Positions 47,401 through 59,400 of a stretch of 64,000 nucleotides of DNA are shown here, piece by piece. Under the pieces are notes generated by a model that saw only the letters and a program-made list of their open reading frames with translations, searched no databases and was not told the DNA's origin. Position 1 is the stretch's first letter, and the number at the start of each line of letters is the position of its first letter. Location: assembly GCF_965363235.1 (NCBI RefSeq), contig NC_134845.1, positions 25,174,524 through 25,238,523 of the forward strand, written 5' to 3'. A program made the translations under genes and the position numbers. The DNA is from Mytilus galloprovincialis. Lineage: Eukaryota; Mollusca; Bivalvia; Mytilida; Mytilidae.

Positions 47401-50400
47401 TTACATTATTGAAATATATAGCTAGTAGGTAGTACAAAGACAGGTCATGTGACAGTGGTGTTTATTTGTCAATTGTTTATTTAGTATAAAATTGAAATCA
47501 TGTGAGGATGAAACATTGGAATATACATGATATATGACATACATGTATACACATATTGAATAATTGTTTGAAATCATTGATATATTTTGAAGGTTTATAA
47601 AAAATAATTAGTCTAAATCATTCTGAAATATATTTAATTGGATGTAATTGATACACTAATTAATGAAAATCCAAAATCCCCATACTATACATATTTAGAT
47701 CACTTTTACCATAGTTTATATGTACATTTATAGTCATGATAGTGTTTGCAATTGCTCATAAGAGGATATAAAATCATTCTATGAAAAAATTGAAACTTAA
47801 AAACAAATTGAGTAAAAGTATGTATGTGATAAATACCAATCAGACTTGTTGGGTAACAGTTTTATACTTTCCATAAGTGACTGTCTGAAATGTATTTTTG
47901 ACAGAAGTGAAAAACTACTTAAAGTCTGACAAAGGGAAATATTTTTTTTAAGTAAACATCTTTAATACAACAAGATTTTTGTTGAGATTGGTAAATTTTG
48001 AAGCAACTATATGAGGGAATGATATTTTTGTATGGATATACATTTTTATTTATGCATGTATCTAAAATAACTACAGAAGTCAATTCAAACACTTGCTCAA
48101 TTTGTCTGACATCTTAGGTAAAAATAACCAAGGTTCAGTTTGTGTGTGGTTGACCTATATTTCATGCAAGAGTGATTCTATTAAATATGAGAAAGAGTTC
48201 TGATCAAATCAAATGGGATATAGGTAAAAAAGGAAAATGTACATCTTTAAAACAACAAGGTTTTTGTTGAGATTGGTAAATTTTGAAGCAACTATATGAG
48301 GGAATGATATTTTGTATGGATATACATTTTTATTTATGCATGTATCTAAAATAACTACAGAAGTCAATTCAAACACTTGCTCAATTTGTCTGACATCTTA
48401 CGTAAAAATAACCAAGGTTCAGTTTGTGTGTGGTTGACCTATATTTCATGCAAGAGTGATTCTATTAAATATGAGAAAGAGTTCTGATCAAATCAAATGG
48501 GATATAGGTAAAAAAGGAAAATGTACATCTTTAAAACAACAGGGTTTTTGTTGAGATTGGTAAATTTTGAAGCAACTATATGAGGGAATGATATTTTTGT
48601 ATGGATATACATTTTTATTTATGCATGTATCTAAAATAACTACAGAAGTCAATTCAAACACTTGCTCAATTTGTCTGATATCTTACATAAAAATAACCAA
48701 GGTTCAGTTTGTGTGTGGTTGACCTATATTTCATGCAAGAGTGATTCTATTAAATATGAGAAAGAGTTCTGATCAAATCAAATGGGATATAGGTAAAAAA
48801 GGAAAATGTCTTTAACATGTCCATTTTGGTATATATTAATTCCTCTTTATAACATGTCTAAATTAAAGTTCCAATTTCTGACCCTGAAAGGTAAAGTCAA
48901 GATTCCTTTTAAATGTGTAATATATATATATATATTAATGTATACTTGTAAAGTCCACTCCTATTTGATATTTGTTCAGTACGCCTTAACTTACGCCCTA
49001 TATATTCAGACTACCATATTACAATGTATATGATAACATGTGTATAAACAATTTATTTGGACAAAAGTCTTAGCATGAATTTAAAGCACATTTTGAAGTT
49101 TTCTTAAAATTTTTATGAAGTTTAAATAATATTTTATCCTTTACTGAAAAAAAAAACTGACTTAAACTATGTCCTGGTTTTAATTTTAGTTGCTATCCGC
49201 TAAAATTGTGTTATTTAAGTAGAATTATTTGCACTTCCTCAAAAGGGTGGAGAGTCCATTTGTATCTACACTTCCTACACTGTAATGCAAAGGTTGTTTA
49301 TACAATGTCTGACATACAAAGAAATATCCCAGTTTTGTTGTTGACCACTGAACTAGCTCCTATACACTATTTGATGCTGTCTCCTGAATTTAAGAATATA
49401 AACATGAGTGAAAAGTTAAAAAGTGAATCAAATGTATCTTATGTACACTGATGTAGTTTTCTTTTGAAATGTCTACATGTACCTATACATAAACTTGTAT
49501 AAAGATATTTATTTTTCTTGGATTAAGATAGAACGAAGCATTTACTGAATTAAATAATGTTTACTGTACTATTAGTGTATATATATTGATGTAGTTTTTG
49601 GAATATCTATGCAAATTCATAAATGCCCATGCACATTCAGATATTTCTCCCTTATATCGATTGAATGAAATCCCCAAAATAATTCTAAACTTTGTTAATT
49701 GATACTTGTGATATGCATTGAATACAACTTTAACAAATCTCCATGATCAACTAATTCTGTCACGATTTATGCATTTCAAAATTGGAAAAAATTATAGGTC
49801 AAGATATTTGTAGACAATATAAACAACAAAACACCATACAAGGTTTTTAGAAAATGAACTTTACAATTTAAAGTTGGTTTGGTTTACAATTCAAACCTAA
49901 AGTTTGTCAGAGTTCCAAAAATATTAAATAAGCAAACATGCCTGATTTCTCATTGATAATCTGTCATTGCAATTGTAAAATGTTAAGCTCAATAAACATT
50001 ATAATTTTGGTAAATAGGCCACATATGGAACAGTAAATATAATTAACAACATGCTTGATGGTTTATTGTATACTGAAAGAAGATTTAAATAGGGGGGGGG
50101 GGGGGATTTCAAAATTTAACAAAATTATTATCAACCTAACAGAGAAACTTGTCTTTTCTTATAATAGTTAAATATTAAATTTTTAATGCCTATTAATATT
50201 ATATCATCAGTCTTATTTAAAATCATAAATCTGCATAAGATTCACAATTGAATTCAAATTACAATTCTTGGTATATTCTGAGTTTGTGTGATTTAAGACG
50301 GGGATTATGCTTATTGCAATTAATCAATATCTAAACCTGGTCCCGGTATTAGTAGATTATATTTCAGGAAATTTACACTGAAATCAGTATCTGTAACAAT

Positions 50401-53400
50401 GAGATAGTTACCTGAGGTCTCAATAATTTCTTTTAAAGTCACACTTTTAGATTGGATAATTTAAGAAGATATTTATAATGATCACAATCATTGACAATTT
50501 AAGAAGATATTTATAATGATCACAATCATTGACAAAGGAAAACACTTGCATGTAAGAATGATAATAATTTGAAATCCAAAGTCACATGAAACTTGAATCA
50601 TATTGAAGGTCTGTCAAACATTAAGGAAATAAGGTAAAGTAGGTCGGGTCAGTCTGTGTTCTCACCAAAAATCTCACATCCTGTTAAACTAGAAGTTTTG
50701 AATAGAAACCTTGATTTTAGAAATTATAGAATCACGTCCATACATTCATAACACAAACTATTAGAAAATAATCACATATAGCATCACATCACATAATAAT
50801 AAAGTATCCCAATGCTGTGATGTTAAAGCCACTTGGAAGACCACATGTTTAGTCATAAGTGATACTTCATATTGGACTAAATGTCCAGTCAAATTATTTT
50901 GTAGACCTATGTGCTCTCCTGCTCAACTTTGTTTAGTTTGAAATAACACTTTACTTCTGTGGGGACATCAGTTGTGTCTCTCAGACACACTTATATCTCA
51001 GAGAAAGTCTTACAATGACTTTGTTATAAAACAGTTACTTCAAAGTGGAGTGCCAGGGTATCACTTTGTCTAGTTATACATTTGTAGTTATAATTTTACT
51101 AATTTAGCTTTTTTTCTTTTTCAGGACAAATTTAAACCAGAAAAGTTTTGCTATGAAGTAGAATGTGATTTACCTAATGCAGAAATATACAAATTCACAG
51201 GTTATATGTAAGTAGAAATACATCTAGAATTAAAATAAAGAATTTACAATGTATTATAGGACATGTAAGAGAAAATAAATTGATTGAATATCAACCATTC
51301 TCCTACTTCCGTTATAATCTTCAATCTATAGGGATACTTGGTTTTTTTTGTAATATAATTTTAATTATTCATAGATCCATACTTTCAATCCCCATGTCAT
51401 ACATGTACATACATAATTATAAGTATGTGATGCAACAGTATAGTTACGTCTGGATTGTTGTAATGCTGGTATGAACAATAAGATTTGTATAATCAGATTA
51501 GCCTTGAACCTATTTATGTATTAAATGTACATGTTTTATAGGATTAAGTGTGTACACATAATATGAATGCATTCATAAAACTTAAAACAAGTTAACGTGT
51601 GTGTTCTTCACTCTTCTAAAAGGAGCATTCCAGAAATAATTAGATTTTTTTCTGCTTGAATGTTTGTGCCCTAATTTTAATTTGTGGATTGCATATAGTT
51701 ATGTCTTATTCGTTGGTAGAATTGAAATGACAATCACCGTCCCATTTTATATAATTCTTCCAATTACTGTTTCACCAAAACAAGTCTAAATAATTCCTCC
51801 GGAGGGCGTCCCAGAAAAAAAATAAAATAGCCTTGCAAGATGTCTTAATTATTTGGACTACACCTAATCATGTTTATAGATATAAGTCACTAAAATTGTG
51901 AAAATAAAATTTACTGTATTTCGTAGAAAAAAAACAGTAAATATTACTTTGATATGATTTAGAATCTGATCCTGTTTCACACAAATTTAACGACATAAAT
52001 CAATCGTAAGACTTTAACAGTTCAGTGTACTTAAGGTCAATGTAAGTCGTAAGATTTTTTGTGAAAGACACACAAGGTACAATTGTACTAATATAAACTG
52101 TAATACAACCTATTTTTCTTCCTGTTGAAAAATTTTACACACCATACCCCATCTGTTACATGTACCATAGATAAGATCAGTATTGAATTATTGTCACTTT
52201 AGCCTATGGGGCTGGATCAATTTTCAGATACTGGGTATATTTAATGATTTATCACAGACAAGGATAAACAATAAAATAAGTCTGTTGTTTGTTGTAAATA
52301 AATACACTATTATCACATTTAAATTACATAGGATTTAAAATTTTAATAGAATAATACTTAGTACAATACAACATAAGTACTGTAATGAATATCTAATGCA
52401 AAGTTACTACCGTTATATATTATGTAATTATTCAATAGCTTGGTTTTGTATTTAAAATTATTTATAGAAAAAAGAAATGGTCTAATGATATGCTATTGTC
52501 TTGACTTTGATAGTCTATATTTAAAAACACAAAGGAGTGTGTTATTGAACATTTTGAAACCTTATTTGAAGTTCTTTGTTTTTCTGTCAAATCATATTAG
52601 TTTCCCTTTAATCAAATTATGATGATAAAGTAAAAGTGACCAAAAAAACTTTGCCATCCCATCTTGAAATGAGATTTCTCTATATTATTTCAATAAAAAT
52701 AATACTGGAATCTAACAGGATTCTTACTTGTATGACAAGATTTTTCCCCATTGTTTCGTAACAATTATGGCAATTATAAACATATTACAATTACAATTTA
52801 CAAAATATTTGTATTATTTCTAGGTTTTTTCTTTGACATCATTTTTTGTATAATCTTTCAGTAAACATGGTCCAGATAGAAAGAAAAAAGTACCATTAAA
52901 TAAAGACAATCTGTTACTGCGGGGATGTACTATCAGAAACACAGATTTTATAGAGGGAATGGTTGTATATGGAGGTAACGTTTTAACATTAAAACTTGTT
53001 TATTATGCTTTAACAGTCTCTTCTTACAGAATCTGTAAAAATATTATCTTTTCTTTTATCATACTGAACATTTCTTCTTGTATAAATAACAAGATGTGTT
53101 ATATATGATTTCCAGCAAGACAACTCTCAATATGAGAACAAATGACAGCAGTTAACAACTAAAGGTGACTGTACAACCTTCAACAATGAGCAAAACTCTT
53201 TGTCAAATAAAAAAAGCTATAAAGGGTCCCAAATTACAAATTTAAAATAAACCAGAAAACTGTGACCTTAGTAGATTTGTTATTGAAAATGTCATTAAAT
53301 AAAATGTTTTTCTCATTTTAAATAGAATTAAATTACAAAGTTAGATAATGTTCTCTTTTTAGCTCACCTGGCCTAAAAGGCCATGTGAGCTTTTCTCATC

Positions 53401-56400
53401 ACTTGGCGTCCGTCGTCGTCGTCGTCGTCGTCTGTCGTCGTTAACAATTTTTCAAACATCTTCTCCTCTGAAACTACTGAATGGATTTGAACGAAACTTA
53501 ACATGATTGTTCCTTAGTATATCCTGCACAAAATGTGCGCTTCGATTTTTGATCCGTCAAAAAACATGGCCGCCGTTACTTAAAATAGAACATAGGGGTC
53601 AAATGCAGTTTTTGGCTTATATCTCAAAAACGAAAGCATTTAGAGCAAATCTGACATGGGGTAAAAATGTTCATTAGGTCAAGATCTATCAGCCCTGAAA
53701 TTTTCAGATGAATCAAACAAACCATTGTTGGGTTGCTGCCACTTAATTGGTAATTTTAAGGAAATTTTGCAGTTTTTGGTCATTATCTTGAATATTATTA
53801 TAGATAAAGATAAACTGTAAACAGCAAAAAAGATCAGCAAAGTAAGATCTACAAATAAGTTAATATGACCAAAATTGTCAATTGACCCCTTAAGGGGTTA
53901 TTGTCCTTTAATGACAATTTTTCACAATTTGTTCATCATATTTGCTAACTTTAAAAAATCTTCTCCTCTGAAACTACTGAATGGATTTGGTTAAAACTTA
54001 GCATGGTTGTTCCTTAGATTATCCTGCACAAAGTGTGTGCTTTGATTTTTGATCCGTCAAAAAACATGGCCGCCGTTACTTAAAATAGAACATAGGGGTC
54101 AAATGCAGTTTTTGGCTTATATCTCAAAAACGAAAGCATTAAGAGCAAATCTGACATGGAGTAAAAATGTTCATTAGGTCAATATCTATCAGCCCTGAAA
54201 TTTTCAGATGAATCAAACATCCAATTGTTGGGTTGCTGCCACTTAATTGGTAATTTTAAGGTAATTTTGCAGTTTTTGGTCATTATCTTGAATATTATTA
54301 TAGATAAAGATAAACTGTAAACTGCAAATATGATCAGCAAAGTAAGATCTACAAATAAGTCAATTTGACCAAAATTGTCAATTGACCTCTTTAGGAGTTA
54401 TTGCCCTTTAAAGACTTTTTTCACAATTTGTTCATCATGTTGACTTACTTTAAAAAATCTTCTCTTATGAAACTGCTGTATCAATTTCCGCCAAACTTAG
54501 GCTAAATGAGTTTCAGAGTTTCAGAGTATCTAGTATAAATTTTATATTTCATTTCCTTGTATGTCAAGAAACATAGCTCCTATGGCTAAAATAGAACATA
54601 GGAGAAAATGATTTTTTTTTGCTTTTGAAGAAAATAGGACGATTCAAAGAACATTTAAATAAATTGAAAAGCCAAAATAATCATTGATGAGAGATTAAAC
54701 CAAAAAAATTCAGGTGAGCGATTCAGGCTCTTGAGAGCCTCTTGTTACCTTTAGTTATTAGATCAGATTTCATTGAACTGATGAAACTCCAAACGTTTTA
54801 TTTTTTGTGTATTTTATTATATTTGGCATACACTTTCTGACACCAATGCTTAAAAACTAGTTATTTTGTCTTAAAATGTAAAAACAATAAAATGCAAAAT
54901 AATTTAATTCAACTCAAAACATTATAGGTAATATTGCTAACATTACAATAAAATTGAGAATGGAAATGGGGAATGTGCCAAAGTGACAACAACCCGACCA
55001 TAGAGCAGACAACAGCAGAAGGTCACCAACAGGTCTTCAATGCAGAGAGAAATTCTCGCACCCGGAGGCGTCCTTCAGCTTGCCCCTAAACAAATATATA
55101 CTCTTTCAGTGATAATGAACACCATACTAAACTCCAAATTGTACACAAGAAACTAAAAGTTAAAATAATACAAGACTAACAAAGGCCAGAGGCTCCTGAC
55201 TTGGGACAGGCGCAAAAATGCGGCGGGGTTAAACATATTTGTGAGATCTCAACCCTCCCCCTATACCTCTAGCCAATGCAGAAAAGTAAACGCATACATG
55301 TAACAATACGCACATTAAAATTCAGTTCAAGAGAAGTCTGAGTCTGATGTCAGAAGATGTAACCAAAGAAAATAAACAAAATGACAATAATACATAGTAA
55401 CATCAGACTACTAGCATACCTGTTTACAGTCAGTGACTGTATATAATAAATGAATACAAATTAGACTGTTGGTTTTTCCTGTTTGAATGATTTTACACAT
55501 GTGATTTTTTGGGCCCTTTATAGCTTACTGTTTGGTGTTGGCCAAGTCTCTGTGTTTAAGACCGTACTTTGACCTATAATGGTTTACTTTTACAAAGTGT
55601 GACTTGGATGGAAAGTTGTCTCATAGGCACTCATACCTCATCTTCTTATATCTATATACAATCAAGACAAAAAGACTGTAAGCTGAAATTAAATTTAAAA
55701 TTAACCTTAGTTTAAGTTAAACTAACCTCAGAAAGTTAGTTACACAAAGCAATCATTTAAACAGGCAAAAATTCAATACAATTGATAAAGTTTACTCAGT
55801 GAGCATATTTTTTATTTCCGACTTGCCTTGTACATGATAGATATATCTGGATTTTGATTATTATTTGTTTTAGATTAAGAAGTATTTCATTTTCAATGTA
55901 TTTTTCAGGTCATGAAACAAAAGCAATGTTGAATAACAGATCTCCACGATATAAACGTAGCAAATTAGAGAGACGTATAAACCGTGACGTTATTTACTGT
56001 GTTGTTTTGTTATTGTTGATGTGTTTTCTTTCTGCAATCAGTAAGTTACTTTTTATTTTTTTTTCAGTCTAAAAATATTTTGGCTGATCAAGTGAAAATT
56101 GTTAAATTTCTGTAACCAAATTGAATATAAATTCTTGCGAAAATGACTGTAGGGCTGCTACTGCAACCATTCTATCTTCAGTTGAATGTAGACTAAATTT
56201 CAAGTTGGCAGAATTGGTATTGATTTATCAATGCATGAAATCTTTGATAATGGAGAAAAATGCATGACATGTTTCGAAAGACTAAAAAAATATATATACT
56301 GGTAATAAAATATTATAATTATACCAATGACACAGATATTGTGAGAAAAAAAAATTACCGTTATTTATAGATGATATAAATATGATACTTCTGTCATGTC

Positions 56401-59400
56401 AATTCAGGAAGTAATATAATTTTATTCTAACTTTTATGTATGATCATTATTTGTAGTAATGATTTTTTTTTGAAAATTCTTTTATTTTATCAGTAATAAG
56501 ATGCTTATATTTCTACATTCTAAATATTGGGAAAAAAGTGTATATTTTGTTCCTTATTAGAAATATAAACTGTTATTAGATCAAAGGTAAAGGGTAGAAA
56601 TGAGATTTGATATAGTCATGTTAACCGAAGATAATTGGAAAAAAATAGTTCTCTATGACCATGATGGTTTTAACATAAGATTAGCTTTCTTTGATAGTTT
56701 ATACTGCTATTATCTTGCTTATAAAAATAGAACGATGTGGTATGATTGACAATGAGACAATTCTCAACCAGATACCAAAAAGACATAGAGGTTAACAAAT
56801 ATATAGGTCACTGTATGACCTTCGCTTCATTGCTTTACTTTTGATTTTTATCTCCATGTTTTTTATAAATTTTACCTGAAGTACATTATTTTTATCTAAA
56901 AAAAGAGATGTAACAAAATTGAATATAACCATTAGCATTGTCACATTGAATCAGCATGAACTCTTCCATATATATATGTCATATATGTTGCAATACAAAA
57001 CAATTTATTCATATAGTTTTTTAATAAGAATATTGGTTAAAAGTCACACTCATATACTAAATACTTTTTTTAAATGTTATTATTACTAGCTTCATCTTTA
57101 TATTTTTCACCCATAATTTCATGGTTCAATTACTGTGAGTTCATTTATTTTTGTGGTTATCAATTGCAATTTTTCTGAAATAAGGAAAAATTGAATTAAT
57201 GTGGGTACTTTATTTCCTGATATTACAAAAATCGTCAAACAAGTTTATTTAAAATTTACACATCGTTGAACATTTAAATTTGTGGTTTACCTGTACTCGC
57301 AAAATTCATGAAAATTGATATCCAAGGAATGATAAAAATGTTGTATTCCTTTTTCTTTTCAGTGAGTGCAGTATGGTTAGGAGCCTTTGAAGACAGTACC
57401 ATAGTCCCTTTTATCCCATTTGAGAGTGAGGAGTGGTACAATCCATATTTCCAGGGATTTGTTGTATTTTTTACCTACATTATATTATTCCAGGTACAAA
57501 TTATCAACTTCTCTCAACTATTTAAAGTGGAGGGATGTGATGAGGGAACAAAGTCTTTCTCCTTCATTCTCTCCTGGTTGACTCTTTAAATTCTCAGTGT
57601 ATTTTAATAATACAAGGTTCTAAAATTAAAATTTCTAATCAACATATTAAGATAATTGCTGTAAAATTTTGGGAGTATCATTAGTTCATTAAATAAATTT
57701 CCAAATAAAAACAAATTATTGAAAAAATATTGTGTCCAAAGGCATCAAAGATATAAGGAATTCTGAATTTTCATTAAAACATGGAGGTCTACCTAACTGC
57801 AATGATGTAATATATGTGCTTTTACAAACAATTCATCTATAAACATACCGTTGTCCATGCTTATTTGGAAATTGTATAACACCATATTGCATTTATTTGT
57901 TAGAAAGTAATCTGAATCAATGCATTTTTTAAAAAGTCATTTTAAAATCATTATTCATTAAAGGTATGAAAAAGGTGTGTAACCAAATAAAACAAAAGGT
58001 TATCTTTCTTTCATATATTTCATATAATATCCAATTTCAGAAAAATCAATATCAGTTACATATTAGCTATAAGATGAAATGAAATTTGATTCTGTGAATG
58101 TTACAGATAATGAAATCTTTGTTGAAACATTTAAAACAAGAAGATTAAAAAAAAAAGAAAAGAATATACAAGTACAAAGACTGCAAGATTTGATGCTTTG
58201 ACAGTTTTGCATGATGACTAATTATGAAAATATTATTATCATTTGAAGTATATTCATGGACACTTGTTACAATAGGATTGTCTTATATGGTTATTAGATT
58301 TGACTTTTTTTTTACTGGTGTTGTAATGTCTCCCTTGCAACGAAGGGAGCATTATGTTTTGGTAATATTTCTTACGATTATTGTTTGTAACAGTTTATGA
58401 ACAAATGCTTATATTTAAAATGTTTTTTTTCACACAAATTAAAAAAAAATATTGCGCAACTCAAGAAGACAAATGATTGTAAATATTAAAAGCTAGTTAG
58501 AAGTTGAAAAAAAAATGAAAACAACACTTAATGGATTTGTTGTGTCCAAAGCTTTTTTTTTCATTTACCTCTCATCATGGAGGCTCAAACATTGCAGGGT
58601 TCAAACTGGCATCTTCAGAATTGACCAGCTAGTAATACAGTACATGAACTTCTTACACCACTCTGCAACAACCTTTAACAAACTAAAAATTGACCAGCTA
58701 GTAATACAGTACATGAACTTCTTACACCACTCTGCAACAACCTTTAACAAACTAAAAATTGACCAGCTAATAATACAGTACATGAACTTCTTACTCCACT
58801 CTGCAACAACCTTTAACAAACTAAAAATTGACCAGCTAGTAATACAGTACATGAACTTCTTACACCACTCTGCAACAACCTTTAACACAAACTAAAAATT
58901 TGGATTAAAGAGATTGAAACTAGGTGTTCTGAGTTAGAAAATGAACCCCTTGCACATAGCAATCACAGCTTTTACATTGAAATCTGAATAAATTAACGTT
59001 CTGAAAGCAAAGTAGTAGTAACCAACCGTCAAGATCATAAATGTATAATTTATAATCCAAAGGCTGCTAGAAAATGATGGTAAATCAGATTAATTATCCT
59101 TCCACATATTTTCTCAGAAAATTTTCAGAATAATTTTCTCTTCATTTCAGACTGTGATTCCATTAGCCTTATATGTGTCAATAGAACTGGTCAAACTAGG
59201 ACAAGTTTTCTTTATTAATTATGATCTGGATTTATATTATGAGAAATGTGATAAAAGAATGGAGTGTCGAGCTTTAAACATTACAGAAGATCTCGGACAG
59301 ATTGATTATATATTCTCTGATAAAACTGGGACATTAACAGAGAACGAGATGGAATTTAAATCCTGTACAATTTGGGGAACAGATTACCCTCATGCACCAG

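Noticed and set aside
49206..49451. 81-codon frame in ATP10 intron 2
   Set aside because: No flanking splice signals in phase with ATP10 and no family resemblance.
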